A stretch of 64,000 nucleotides of DNA from Streptomyces capitiformicae (GTDB taxonomy: Bacteria; Actinomycetota; Actinomycetes; Streptomycetales; Streptomycetaceae), in assembly GCF_002214185.1 (NCBI RefSeq), contig NZ_CP022161.1, positions 5,525,486 through 5,589,485 on the forward strand. Direction: 5' to 3'. Position numbers and translations under genes: made by a program. Position 1 is the first letter of the stretch. Every line of letters starts with the position of its first letter. Of this stretch, positions 26,906-35,707 are shown one piece after another. The notes below the pieces were generated by a model. It had not been told where the DNA came from and did no database searches. It saw only the letters and a program-made list of their open reading frames with translations.

Positions 26906-27568
26906 ATGTCTCTTCGCAGCCGGCTCACGCGCCGCGCGCAGGTCACTCTCATAGGCGTCGCCGCCGGAGGTGTCGCGGCCGCCGCGATCGCCGTCGTACC
27001 GTCGCTCGCCGACAGTGACTCCACCAAGCCGGCGACGGTCGCCGCCCAGAAGGAGACCGACTACGGGCCCGAGCCCGAGGCCGACAGCAAGCTCGTCACC
27101 CAGGGCAGCGAGCTGTCGACCATGAGCACGGCCACGCTCTCGCCCGACGTGATGATCAACCGGGCCCATTCCTGGCTCACGGCCAACAACGGACGCCCGG
27201 TCCCCTACAGCATGGAGCGCGTCTGGAAGGACGGCTACCGCCAGGACTGCTCCGGCTTTGTCTCCATGGCGCTCGGGCTGGGGAAGCCAGGTCTGATCAC
27301 CGTCGGGCTGGCCGACTCGAGAAACGGCGTCACCACGCGGCTCAGCGGCGTGAGTCAGCTCAAGAAGGGTGACCTGCTGATCGACTACCGCGAGGATGAC
27401 GGCGATTTCCGTCACGTAGTGATCTTCGAGATAGCCGACGGAATCCCCACCAGCGACCTTGCTCCAACCTCAGCCGGAAACGGACATCGCCTTACGAACC
27501 GTCCACTAAGAACTCCTAACGGAATGCGCTCGGAACTCGGTGCGCGGCATGTGTCCAGAACCTCGTGA
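26906..27568 (+). pseudogene. Secreted NlpC/P60-type cell-wall hydrolase, C-terminally truncated
   Basis: An N-terminal signal peptide (RSRLTRRAQ..., hydrophobic ...AAGGVAAAAIAVVPSLA) and a catalytic region with QDCSGFVSMALGL (nucleophile Cys) and DFRHVVIFE (His) are present. After residue ~177 the reading leaves the family: the expected aromatic/YR-containing C-terminal strands are replaced by an unrelated 45-residue tail. GGGGGAATC precedes the ATG at 26906. I infer that a rearrangement at about 27,435 removed the true 3' end. It may still be expressed but is probably inactive or unstable. Confidence 0.7.
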
Positions 27569-27640
27569 GTGCCGACAGAGCCACTCGATGAATTGACCGT
27601 GGCTGCTCTCGCGTTGGCGTGCCGGTCCGGGAGCTTGGGC

Positions 27641-28216
27641 TCAGCTCGCGGTCGAGTCCTTGGTCAGCGCGTCCATGAAGAGGTCGACGAGCGGACGGGC
27701 TTGCTCTTTGGTGCCGTGCTGCACGGAATAGGCGATGCCACCCATGAGGAGTAAAACATTGTCTGGGGCGACGTCCGTTCGCAGGCTTCCGTCCCGGGCG
27801 CCGGCCGTGAGGAGGGTGGCGACGGCGTCGGTAAGGAGTGCGCGGCTGTCGGAGTATGGATCGATGCCGGAGGCGATGACCGCGTTGAGGGCTTCGGACA
27901 TTCCGCTCTTTGCGGTGGCGTAGTGGATGAAGTGTTCCATCCACATCCGGGTGGCCTCGGCGGCCGGGTGCTGGGTGAGAAGGTCGTTCACCTTCTCGCA
28001 CACCTGGGTGAGTTGGCGCCGGTAGGCGGCGTCGATGAGGACTTCCCGAGTCGGGAAGTGCCGGTAGAGCGTGCCGACACCGACGCCCGCCTGCTTGGCG
28101 ATGGCGGCAGGCGCGGTGTCCAGCCCCTGCTCGGCGAAGGCCTGCGCGGCGACCTCCAGCAGGCGCTCCCGGTTCTGCAGCGCGTCACTCCTGGTGCGGC
28201 GGGGCGTGGCGGGCAT
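27641..28216 (-). CDS. TetR-family regulator (divergent from SDR)
   Basis: 191 residues with a TetR HTH (RERLLEVAAQAFAEQGLDTA; AGVGVGTLYRHFPTREVLID) and a SCO1402/YfiR-like C-terminal domain (LMGGIAYSVQHGTKEQARPL). ATG at 28216 with AAGGAAC upstream; earlier in-frame starts would overlap the operators. Two GGAA...TTCC palindromes lie between it and the oxidoreductase gene it faces, so it probably represses that gene and itself. Confidence 0.88.
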   Translation of the reverse strand: MPATPRRTRSDALQNRERLLEVAAQAFAEQGLDTAPAAIAKQAGVGVGTLYRHFPTREVLIDAAYRRQLTQVCEKVNDLLTQHPAAEATRMWMEHFIHYATAKSGMSEALNAVIASGIDPYSDSRALLTDAVATLLTAGARDGSLRTDVAPDNVLLLMGGIAYSVQHGTKEQARPLVDLFMDALTKDSTAS

Positions 28217-28251
28217 GCGGGTTCCTTCGGTGTCGGTCTCCAGTTGCTTTC

Positions 28252-28265
28252 CGGAATCCATTCCG
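28252..28265. promoter_or_regulatory. TetR operator 1
   Basis: CGGAATCCATTCCG, a 14-base palindrome in the tetR-SDR divergent gap. Confidence 0.65.
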
Positions 28266-28275
28266 CTTAATCTAA

Positions 28276-28291
28276 CCGGAATAGGTTCCGG
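28276..28291. promoter_or_regulatory. TetR operator 2
   Basis: CCGGAATAGGTTCCGG, perfect 6-base arms with the same GGAA...TTCC half-sites as the first site, centred 25 bases away. Both lie upstream of the SDR start at 28317. Confidence 0.7.
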
Positions 28292-28316
28292 TATCACTCT
28301 ACTTCAGGAGACTCCC

Positions 28317-29168
28317 ATGCCCGCCCCCTCCGACAAGGCCTCACGTCACTGGTTCGTCACCGGAGCCTCCGGTGGGCTGGGCCGCCATCTCACCGAGCAC
28401 GCCCTCCGCAACGGCGACCGCGTTACGGCGACGGTCCGCCGCCCGGCAGCTCTGGAAGACCTGCGCGAGACGTACGGCGACCGGCTGACTGTCGAGATCC
28501 TCGACCTCACGCGGCCGGCCGACGTGGACAAGGTGGTCGGCAGGACTCTCCGGTCCGGGCCGGTGGACATTGTGGTGAACAATGCCGGATACGCGGTTGT
28601 GGGCGCCGCCGAGGAAATGACCGTCGAGCAGATTCGCGACCAGATCGAGGTCCTCCTGCTCGCGCCAATGGTGATCACCCGTGCCTTCCTGCAGCCGATG
28701 CGTGCGCAGGGCGGTGGCCGGATCATCCAGATCTCCAGCGTGGGCGGCCAGGTCGGTATCCCCACTCACAGCTCCTACCACGCGGGCAAGTGGGGGCTGG
28801 AGGGCTTCACCGAGAGCGTCAGCCGCGAAGTCTCCGACTTCAACATTCACCTCACTCTGGTCGAGCCCGGCGCCACCCGCACCGGCTTTGCTTCAGCCCT
28901 GCAATACACCACCGAAACGACCGTCTACCGCGACAATGCCGTCGGCCAGACCCGGCACTACCTGGAAACCGCAGACGAGAGCGTCTTCACCGGCGACCCG
29001 GCCAAGCTCGCCGCCGCCATCTACGACACCACCCGCCACCCGAGCCCGCCACTGCGCCTGGCTCTCGGCTCCGACACCTATAGCGCAATCCACGCGGCAC
29101 TCACCGAACGTCTCACCGCGCTCGAGACTCAGAAGGATCTCGCTGAATCTGTCGCCTTCACCCACTGA
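28317..29168 (+). CDS. Short-chain dehydrogenase/reductase
   Basis: 283 residues with a Rossmann TGASGGLG nucleotide motif, NNAG, catalytic Ser in IQISSVGG and YHAGK (Tyr-x3-Lys). The ~30-residue C-terminal extension is typical of 'classical' SDRs of the oxidoreductase type that respond to TetR. AGGAG precedes the ATG. The substrate is unknown; NADP(H) is suggested by an Arg-rich beta2 end (TVRRP). Confidence 0.9.
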   Translation: MPAPSDKASRHWFVTGASGGLGRHLTEHALRNGDRVTATVRRPAALEDLRETYGDRLTVEILDLTRPADVDKVVGRTLRSGPVDIVVNNAGYAVVGAAEEMTVEQIRDQIEVLLLAPMVITRAFLQPMRAQGGGRIIQISSVGGQVGIPTHSSYHAGKWGLEGFTESVSREVSDFNIHLTLVEPGATRTGFASALQYTTETTVYRDNAVGQTRHYLETADESVFTGDPAKLAAAIYDTTRHPSPPLRLALGSDTYSAIHAALTERLTALETQKDLAESVAFTH

Positions 29169-29263
29169 TCCGCCCCACCGGCACGACCCGTCAGAAAATC
29201 TCGCCGCCATTACGGCCTTACGCATCTCCGCAACTGCGACGTCCGGAAGTCCGGCACGTCGTC

Positions 29264-29389
29264 TCACCCAGCACTCCCACGCGATCGCATCAGGCGTCGC
29301 CAGCAGATGAGCGTCGCGCATCCGAGAGTGAGGAACGCTTCGTGGATGTCGTCGCGTATCTCCCAGCGGATCCGCAAGCGGCGGAACCA
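29264..29389 (-). pseudogene. IS5-type transposase C-terminal remnant
   Basis: On the reverse strand the reading WFRRLRIRWEIRDDIHEAF-LTLGCATLICWRRL is the characteristic C-terminus of IS5/IS4-group DDE transposases. Only about 40 residues remain; no N-terminal part or DDE Asp residues are present. Confidence 0.75.
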
Positions 29390-29399
29390 ATGCGGAGCG

Positions 29400-29555
29400 G
29401 TCAACGTCTCACACGCCAAGATCCGCGCGCTCGGCGAGCAATCCATGGCGACCCTGAAGACCTGGCGTCTCCTGCGCAAGCTGCGGTGCAGCACGAACCG
29501 CATCACCGCCTGCGTCCAGGCAGTCCTCACCCTTCACTTCAACTCCTCAAAGTGA
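29400..29555 (+). pseudogene. DDE_Tnp_4 (IS5 superfamily) transposase C-terminal remnant
   Basis: VNVSHAKIRALGEQSMATLK followed by TWRLLRKLRCSTNRITACVQ and AVLTLHFNSSK is the C-terminal end of a DDE_Tnp_4-type transposase. It abuts the opposite-strand IS5 remnant tail to tail, with about ten bases between them. Confidence 0.75.
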
Positions 29556-29675
29556 GGTCGGAAACGGCTCACTCCACCCCGCCCGGCAGAGCTGGCCAAG
29601 GAGGCAGACGAATCCCTCGGCGCCTGGGAGACGGTGCATCGCGCCGTATCGACAAGATCCTCAGCCGAAAATGGC

Positions 29676-29706
29676 TTCACCGCAGGCTAATCGACGCCGG
29701 TAGCAT
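29676..29706 (+). promoter_or_regulatory. Candidate leaderless promoter of the kinase-like gene
   Basis: TTCACC (29676-29681) and TAGCAT (29701-29706), 19-base spacer, predict a transcript starting at the GTG at 29713. Confidence 0.35.
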
Positions 29707-29712
29707 CCGTGC

Positions 29713-30249
29713 GTGCAACGCATCCTCGTCGCCGGCATCAGCGGGGCCGGAAAAACCACCATGGCGCAAGCCCTCTCCGCCCGGCTCCAACTACCGTTCC
29801 ACGAGATGGATTCGCTCAGGTTCACCGGCCCGAACTGGACAGTCGACCCCGACTTTCACCAACAGGTCGCGACGATCGCCGCTACCCCCGCCTGGATCGT
29901 CGACTCCATCGGCTACCCCGAAGTCCGCGACCTGCTGTGGACTAACGCCGACACCGTGATCTGGCTCGACTACCCCAAAGCCGTCGTCATGCCCCGCGTA
30001 CTGCGCAGATCCCTGCGCCGGACCCTGCTCCGCGAGCGGGTCTTCGGCGGCAATGTGGAATCCCTGTCGCTCTGGTTCAGCGGCGACCATCCCGCATGGT
30101 CATCCTGGGCCCAACACGCTGCCCGCCGCGCCGAGATCAACCGCCGCACGACCGACCCACGCTTCGCGCCCCTGCGCGTCCTCCACTTCCGTTCCCCGCG
30201 ACAGGCCACCATGTGGCTACGCGGCCAGCGACTACCCGCCTCTGGCTAA
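29713..30249 (+). CDS. P-loop adenylate-kinase-like (FlaR-type) protein
   Basis: 178 residues beginning ILVAGISGAGKTTMAQALSA, a Walker A motif at the N-terminus, followed by LPFHEMDSLRFTGPNW and WIVDSIGYPEVRD as in the topology-modulation/FlaR group of small nucleoside kinase-like proteins. These bind ATP, but their substrates are unclear. GTG start with no Shine-Dalgarno; probably leaderless. It lies between transposase remnants and may be recently acquired. Confidence 0.8.
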   Translation: MQRILVAGISGAGKTTMAQALSARLQLPFHEMDSLRFTGPNWTVDPDFHQQVATIAATPAWIVDSIGYPEVRDLLWTNADTVIWLDYPKAVVMPRVLRRSLRRTLLRERVFGGNVESLSLWFSGDHPAWSSWAQHAARRAEINRRTTDPRFAPLRVLHFRSPRQATMWLRGQRLPASG

Positions 30250-30409
30250 CCCCGCCGTTCATGAACGCAGCGATCGCCGCCACCATCGCGCGGCATTCGC
30301 CAGCTACGTCGCCACGTACCTGAACAGCCTCCGCCTGGCGCAGCGACATGAGCGCCTGGCCCAGGTGAACCGCCAGTTCAGCTCGCCCTGGGACAGGTTG
30401 AAAACAGCT

Positions 30410-30430
30410 CTCTGTCCGCAGTTCCGTGAA
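30410..30430. repeat. Left 21-base inverted repeat of an ISL3-like unit
   Basis: CTCTGTCCGCAGTTCCGTGAA is the exact reverse complement of 33682-33702. Both copies point inward. The right copy lies 54 bases upstream of an ISL3 transposase start, the position expected for a terminal repeat. Confidence 0.75.
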
Positions 30431-30490
30431 ACGGGTACCGGCAGGGTGGCCAGGATCGATTGTCATCGGCTCGTGGCAGAGTGCGCGGTC

Positions 30491-30706
30491 ATGGAGATCG
30501 ACACGTTCTGGGACGTCATCGAAGCCGCGCAAGCCGGGGCTGCCACAACGGGCGAGCCGTTTGACGAGGTTCTCGTCAAGCAACTCGCAGAGAGACCGCG
30601 GCAGGAGATCCTGGAGTATGCGGAACGCTTCGATAAGTTGCATGACGCCCTGTATCGCTCAGGTCCGCTGTCCCGCCGGAAAGAGCAGCGCACTGGAACC
30701 CGGTGA
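30491..30706 (+). pseudogene. DUF4240 protein, truncated after ~56 residues
   Basis: MEIDTFWDVIEAAQAG ... EILEYAERFDKLHDALYR is the N-terminal part of a DUF4240 protein (full proteins are ~180 residues, unknown function). After DALYR the sequence becomes IS1182-type transposase, so the reading ends in a short foreign tail at 30706. Confidence 0.65.
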
Positions 30707-31113
30707 AACAGCACGGCGCGGACGCGATCGTCATCACTTTCAGCGTCCGCACCTGCCGCCCCTGTCCCTTCCAGGAACAATGCACCAGCTCCGCGCTTGG
30801 CCGGCGCATGCTCACCCTGCGCCCCAGGGAACCGCACGAGGCCCTCGTCCGGGCCCGCGCCGAGCAGAAGACCGAAACCTGGAATGCCAAGTACGCCCTG
30901 CGTGCGGGAGTGAAGGGGACCATCAACCAAGCCCTGGACATGACCGGCATACGCCGGGCCCGCTACCGCGGACTGCCGAAAGTCCGCCTCCAGCACGCCT
31001 TCTCCGCCACCGCGCTCAATGTGATCCGTCTCGATGCGTACTGGACCGGACACGACCAGCACCACACCCGCAGCAGCCACCTCGAACACCTCGCCTACCG
31101 ACTCACGGCCTGA
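30660..31113 (+). pseudogene. IS1182-type transposase, C-terminal fragment with frameshift
   Basis: The region reads CPAGKSSA in one frame, then WNPVKQHGADAIVITF in the next and on to CRPCPFQEQCTSSALGRR, AEQKTETWNAKYALRAGVKG, GIRRARYRGLPKVRLQHAF. This is the C-terminal third of IS1182-family DDE transposases. A one-base frameshift at about 30,688 and the missing N-terminal two-thirds make it nonfunctional. Confidence 0.8.
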
Positions 31114-31652
31114 CCCGGAACTGCGCAGCAGGATGGCGGTGTGCTGCGCGTCACTATGACCACGACGTCGGGGTTGGGCCAAATGCACGACGACCTCTCG
31201 GCGTCGCCTGAATCCAGGTTTTCAGCCGCCGCCGACACGACCGGTCCTCACGGCCAGAGTGGCGAGGGCAGCGTTCGCGCCACCAACTATGAGTACTCAA
31301 TCGCTTCATCTGCCCCACGTGGAGGCGCCCTACCAGCGGATGCTGTCGCTGGATGAACGCTTGGAGGGCGCGGAGGGTCGAGCGGAGAGAACTGTCCCTC
31401 GCCAAGGTGACAGCACCCGCTCGACGCTTCGCGCCGAGCGAGCTCATGACGTTGATTCATATGAACATCCTGCGGGGAGATCCGTATTCCTCAGTGGTGG
31501 GACGCGTGGGGATCATGCGACAGGAGTGGCAAATTCCCCGTTCCGGAGTCCAAGCCGGCGCGTAGACGAACACCGCACTTGCGGCTTCACCGCGAGCGCT
31601 GCCCCTGGTCGGCCGCCCACCAGCCAGCCTTCCCCCACGTGAGGTCAGTGAG
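31114..31652. other. Gap with IS-derived sequence
   Basis: About 540 bases between the IS1182 remnant and the carboxypeptidase. No frame resembles a known family. It contains TTCATATGAA (31456-31465), a perfect palindrome of unknown meaning, in the upstream region of the carboxypeptidase. Confidence 0.4.
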
Positions 31653-32636
31653 TTGAGCCACCGACGTGTCACCAAGAGGACCGGCGTCCTCGCCGCGGCT
31701 GCGGCGGCCGCGGTCGCCGCAGCCGCGATCATCCTGCCCGTCGCCAGCGCGAGTCCGGATGCGACTTCGACGGCGAGACCCGCCGTGTCCGCCTCCGCCT
31801 TGAAGGCGAAGACCACCACTGCCCTGTCAGAGGAGATCACCGCCCAGGGCGCCTTCCTCGCCGACGGCGCCGAGGGAAAACCGCTGTGGAGCAAAGCCGC
31901 GGACACCCCGCGTTCCCAGGCCAGCACAACGAAGATCATGACAGCTGTCGTGGTGTTGGAGACCCCCGGTCTGGATCTCGACCGCCAGGTCAGTGTCAAA
32001 CAGGAGTACCGCGACCATGTCACCGAGAACAACGCCAGCACGGCGGATCTGAAGACCGGCGACACGCTGACGGTCCGCCAGCTTCTGCACGCCCTGCTGC
32101 TGCCGTCGGGCTGCGATGCCGCGATCGCGCTCGCTGACACGTTCGGCACCGGCGACACCATCGACGCCCGCACGAAGTCGTTCATCACCGCGATGAACGC
32201 CAAAGCCGCCTCGTTGGGTATGACGAAGACCACATACGACTCCTTCGACGGCCTCTCCCCGGACGACAAGACCACACCGCGCGACCTGGCCACCCTCGCC
32301 CGGCACGCCATGGCCGACACCACCTTCGGCGACATCGTCGAGAAGCAGAGCACCAAACAGAACGCAGCCAACGGCCGCACCTACACCTGGTTCAACACAA
32401 ACCAGCTTCTCGGCTCCTATCCCGGAGCCATCGGCATCAAGACCGGCACCAGCACCCCGGCAGGTCCCTGCCTAGTCTTCGCCGCCACGCGTGAGGGCCG
32501 CACCGTCATCGGAGTCGTGCTCAACGACCCCAACCGTTTCATCACTGCAGCCACCCTGCTGGACTCGGTATTCCAGTCCGACACCGCAATCACCATGAAG
32601 CTGCGTCAGCTGCCGCCGGGGGCCCAGACCGACTGA
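31653..32636 (+). CDS. D-alanyl-D-alanine carboxypeptidase (PBP5-type, S11)
   Basis: 327 residues: a signal peptide (TKRTGVLAAAAAAAVAAAAI) and a peptidase S11 domain with SxxK in ASTTKIMTA, SGCDAA in the SxN position, and KTG in GIKTGTSTP. It trims the terminal D-Ala of peptidoglycan stem peptides outside the membrane. The SxN motif reads SGC, a common Streptomyces variant. Start is TTG at 31653 with GAGG nine bases upstream. It lies inside the ISL3-bounded segment, so it may be mobile cargo. Confidence 0.9.
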   Translation: MSHRRVTKRTGVLAAAAAAAVAAAAIILPVASASPDATSTARPAVSASALKAKTTTALSEEITAQGAFLADGAEGKPLWSKAADTPRSQASTTKIMTAVVVLETPGLDLDRQVSVKQEYRDHVTENNASTADLKTGDTLTVRQLLHALLLPSGCDAAIALADTFGTGDTIDARTKSFITAMNAKAASLGMTKTTYDSFDGLSPDDKTTPRDLATLARHAMADTTFGDIVEKQSTKQNAANGRTYTWFNTNQLLGSYPGAIGIKTGTSTPAGPCLVFAATREGRTVIGVVLNDPNRFITAATLLDSVFQSDTAITMKLRQLPPGAQTD

Positions 32637-32824
32637 CCGCCCTGGGAGCCCTCAAGGCAACGCTCGACTGCAGTGGCATCCGCTCAGAGCGTCCAGGCCG
32701 GCCCGTAGCGCATGAGAGGAGGGTAAGGCCGTACGTGGCTTCGCCAGCCGTCGCACCGTGCGGTGGTGACGGACTCTGCTCGGCGGAGACCGGCAGAGGC
32801 CCCCACCGGAAGATCACCGCAATC

Positions 32825-32867
32825 AGTTGGGGGCCCGAACCCAAGGCTTGAGTTCGGGCCCCCAACT
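32825..32867. terminator. Bidirectional terminator after the carboxypeptidase
   Basis: Perfect 16-base arms (32825-32840 and 32852-32867) around an 11-base loop, between convergent readings. Confidence 0.8.
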
Positions 32868-32874
32868 CAGCAAT

Positions 32875-33037
32875 TCAGTCCGACTCTGTCGCGGTCTGCC
32901 TCGCAAAGAACGCTGCAGCGACGGCGAGTACGGCCGCAGTGTCCCTCCCGTCGAGATCAGACAGCGCACCGGCGATGACCGACATCCGATTCTGCAGCGT
33001 TGCACCACGCCAGGCCCGGGTGAATTCGGCAGCGGAG
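32875..33037 (-). pseudogene. Orphan C-terminal fragment, possibly MarR-like
   Basis: In the frame next to the ISL3 fragment, FTRAWRGATLQNRMSVIAGA followed by LSDLDGRDTAAVLAVAAAFF resembles the last helices of MarR-type regulators. It has no start of its own and is joined to the truncated ISL3 reading at about 33,038. Weak assignment. Confidence 0.35.
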
Positions 33038-33628
33038 TCAGGCCGCGAAGGTTTCGCAGGTGCGGTCGGGCAGCACGTCCACGACCCGGCCGGCTGCGAC
33101 GTCGACCAGCACGGTGCCGTAGGTGCAGCCCTTACGGAAGGCAAACTCGTCCACCCCCAGCACCCGCGGCGCACGGTCCGGAACCGACGGCGCTACCAGC
33201 AGCCTGAGCAGCCGGGTCCGGCCCGCAACCATCCGCAGGCGGCGGCACAGCCGTGCGGCCGGACGGCCGCCGAGCTCGATCGCGATCGACCGCAGCCAGC
33301 CTGTCAGCCCGGTGCTGGAGCGGCGGTGCCGCTCGGACAGCCCTGGCACCTGCTCGACGAACGTCTTACGGGAACAGCTCTTCCGGTCACAGAAGTACCG
33401 GCGGACCCGCAGCCGGACCATGGCCCGGCGAGAGCCCAACGGCCTCTCATCCAGGGCACGTTGGTACGTGCTGTGTCTACGCCTCGCCTGCGTCCCGCAG
33501 TCCGGGCACCAGCCCGGCCGAGCGGTGGACACCACCTCCACCACGAGGACGTCGGAGGAGTCGCTGACGCGCTCCACTCGCACATCGATCCCGGGAAACA
33601 GCACAGCCTCGACCGTCTTGCTCGCCAT
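33038..33628 (-). pseudogene. ISL3-family transposase, N-terminal half
   Basis: ATG at 33628 opens an ISL3 transposase: zinc-finger WCPDCGTQARRRHSTYQRAL ... YFCDRKSCSRKTFVEQVPGL, a helical region, then the start of the DDE domain (VLGVDEFAFRKGCTYGTVLV, first catalytic Asp). The protein ends after ~197 residues (full length ~420), fused to unrelated sequence; the remaining catalytic residues are gone. Its upstream terminal repeat at 33682-33702 is intact. Confidence 0.85.
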
Positions 33629-33681
33629 GCCGGGACATACTCTGCCGAAACGATCCCCTCGCTCGCTCCGCTGACCTGGGG

Positions 33682-33702
33682 ATTCACGGAACTGCGGACA
33701 GA
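33682..33702. repeat. Right 21-base inverted repeat of an ISL3-like unit
   Basis: TTCACGGAACTGCGGACAGAG, the exact inverse of 30410-30430, with the outer end (GGCTCTGTCC on the reverse strand) towards higher coordinates as in ISL3 elements. No matching target duplication is seen outside the two copies. Confidence 0.75.
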
Positions 33703-33799
33703 GCCTTGAAATTGGCCGCCCCCTGCTCAGGGGTGTCCCCGCACCTGCTCGCGATTCCCCAGCTGTGGAATGACCTCCTGAGGCAGGGGGCCCGTTTGT

Positions 33800-34010
33800 C
33801 CTCGGCCGATGATTAGGTCTGGTTCGCGATCCGGCGGCCGAGCTGTTCGAGGAACTCCTGCAAACTGGACGGGGTGACCTCGGAGCGGGGCCGTACTCAC
33901 GGAAGTGCTCCGCCGCCGTCGCAGGTGAGTGGATGAAGCACCCGCTGTCGACGTCGGGCAGCGAGGCCTCACCGATCACCCAGTAGAGCGGGGTGGGCCG
34001 TTCGCGGGTG
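33800..34010 (-). pseudogene. Decayed gene fragment, possibly SMI1/KNR4-like
   Basis: On the reverse strand, LYWVIGEASLPDVDSGCFIH and SPATAAEHFREYGP continue in another frame as SSLQEFLEQLGRRIANQT-stop. Both halves look like parts of one SMI1/KNR4-type (immunity-like) protein interrupted by a frameshift. There is no start or ribosome-binding site. Tentative. Confidence 0.3.
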
Positions 34011-34244
34011 GGGCTGAGCTGGGGCTTTGACAGAACTCAAACCGCCGTTCCCAGTCGCGTGGAGATCATTACCCGACTGCGTGCATAGCGCAATCATGTA
34101 GGCCTCGGGCCCTCCGAAGCAGTGCCGCTCCGCCGACCTGATCGGCTGCAGCGTCATGGGTTTTCTCGTTACTCCACAGCGCGGCCGATGAGTTTGTGGC
34201 TCCCGGCCGGTCCAAGCTCGTGACACCTAGGAAAGGACACCGCC

Positions 34245-34850
34245 ATGTCAGAGCTTCTCGTCGACTTCATCACCTCCCTCGACGGCCACGCATCGGGAGA
34301 GGGCTGGCCCGGGTTCTGGGGCCTCGAGGGCCCGGAGTACCTCGCATGGCTCGGCGAGCAGCCCGAGGCCACCTACCTGATGGGAGCGAACACCTACCGC
34401 CTGATGTCGGGCTTCGCCGCAGGCGAGGTCCCGAATGGCCAAGACGAGTTCAGGCCCGAGGAAGAGGCGTCCGTCGACGAGCTCACGCAAGCGTCCAAGG
34501 TGGTGTTCTCCTCCTCACTCGAGGAGCCACTGACGTGGGCCAACTCCACGCTCGTCCGCGACGACGCCGTCGAGGCGGTCCGCGCCATGAAGTCGAGTGG
34601 CTCGGGGCTCCTCAGCACGATCGGCAGCCTCAGCCTGTGCCGGTCCCTGCTACGAGCCGGACTCGTCGACCGCTTCCGGGTCGTGATGTTCCCGGTGATC
34701 ACCGGGGCCACGGGCGAAGAACGCATCTACGACGGCTATCCGGACGTTGCCCTTGAGATGATCGAGCACCGCACCTTCGACGGCCGCATCCAGCTGGTCG
34801 AGTACAAGCCCCGCGTGCTCGAGCACCCGCCGCTCGGCGTCCCTGCGTGA
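34245..34850 (+). CDS. Dihydrofolate-reductase-like (RibD C-terminal) protein
   Basis: 201 residues with the RibD_C/DHFR-like pattern: N-terminal LLVDFITSLDG, YLMGANTYRLM, VVFSSSLEEP, LLSTIGSLSLCRSLLRAGLV, DRFRVVMFPVITGATGEE. These are NADPH-binding reductases of unknown substrate, widespread in Streptomyces. GAAAGGACACC precedes the ATG. It stands alone in the accessory region. Confidence 0.88.
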   Translation: MSELLVDFITSLDGHASGEGWPGFWGLEGPEYLAWLGEQPEATYLMGANTYRLMSGFAAGEVPNGQDEFRPEEEASVDELTQASKVVFSSSLEEPLTWANSTLVRDDAVEAVRAMKSSGSGLLSTIGSLSLCRSLLRAGLVDRFRVVMFPVITGATGEERIYDGYPDVALEMIEHRTFDGRIQLVEYKPRVLEHPPLGVPA

Positions 34851-35029
34851 CGTCGCCCCGTCCGCCGGTCTGGACGGCCGCCAGGCCGGCGCCGGCGGCT
34901 TCGGTCGCTGGGCCCTCACACGCGCTCTTCACTCCCCACACGCTTCAAGACGCAACGAAGTGGAGGGAAGAGCGTCCCTGGCCGATTTTTTTCAGGGATC
35001 CTCATCAGCGTTGCCCAGGGCAGAACAGT

Positions 35030-35707
35030 TCACGTTCCGTAGCGGCCATGGTGCGCGCGTGAGAGAGCGGCGGCGCCCTGGCAGGCGAGGGTGGCGGCAT
35101 CGTCTGCGTACTGGGGGATGTCGTCGGGCCATTTCGAGGTCGGCTGGAGGATCAGCAGCGAGACGGCACCGTGCAGGCACGCGCAGATGGCCCGGGTCAG
35201 CGCCGTCACATCGCCATGGAGCACGCCGGCGTCGGCGCATCGCTGCACCGTTTCCCGTAGGAATCGGAAGCAGGCGTCGGCGACCTGCTCAGTGGCGGCT
35301 GTCGCGGGTCCGGTCGCGACCAGGCGGTAGCGCAGGGGATGGTCGAGCCCGAACCTGATGTAGGCGACACTGCGCTGGTGGAGTTCGGCGAACGGGTCGG
35401 TGGTCTGGGCGCTGATGCTCAGCATCCGTCGGCCGAGCTCGTCCCAGACCCCGAGGCACACGGTGTGCAGCAGTTCCAGTCGGTTGTCGAAGTGCAGATA
35501 CACCGAGGGGGTGCTGACCCCGACAGCCTGTGCCACCGCGCGGATGGTCACGCCGTCCTCGCCGGCGTCGTCGAGCAGCGTGCCGGCCGCTTCGATGAGC
35601 TCGTCCCTCAGTCGGCCGCCGTGGCCTCGCTTGGCGCGACTGCGCCGACGGCCTTCGGTTGTGCTGGCGCGGCCGTCGGCCGTGGTCTGGCCGGGTCCCT
35701 TAGTCAT
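35030..35707 (-). CDS. TetR-family regulator
   Basis: 225 residues: a basic N-terminal extension, HTH (LRDELIEAAGTLLDDAGEDG; VGVSTPSVYLHFDNRLELL) and a TetR_C ligand domain (WHG-like: DHPLRYRLV... CLHGAVSLLI). GGAGG precedes ATG 35707. It overlaps the upstream thioesterase gene by eight bases, so the two are one operon, and the palindrome before that operon is its likely autoregulatory target. Confidence 0.87.
   Translation of the reverse strand: MTKGPGQTTADGRASTTEGRRRSRAKRGHGGRLRDELIEAAGTLLDDAGEDGVTIRAVAQAVGVSTPSVYLHFDNRLELLHTVCLGVWDELGRRMLSISAQTTDPFAELHQRSVAYIRFGLDHPLRYRLVATGPATAATEQVADACFRFLRETVQRCADAGVLHGDVTALTRAICACLHGAVSLLILQPTSKWPDDIPQYADDAATLACQGAAALSRAHHGRYGT

Noticed and set aside
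31154..31447. 97-codon minus-strand frame in the IS-derived gap
   Set aside because: No ribosome-binding site, no recognisable family, atypical composition.
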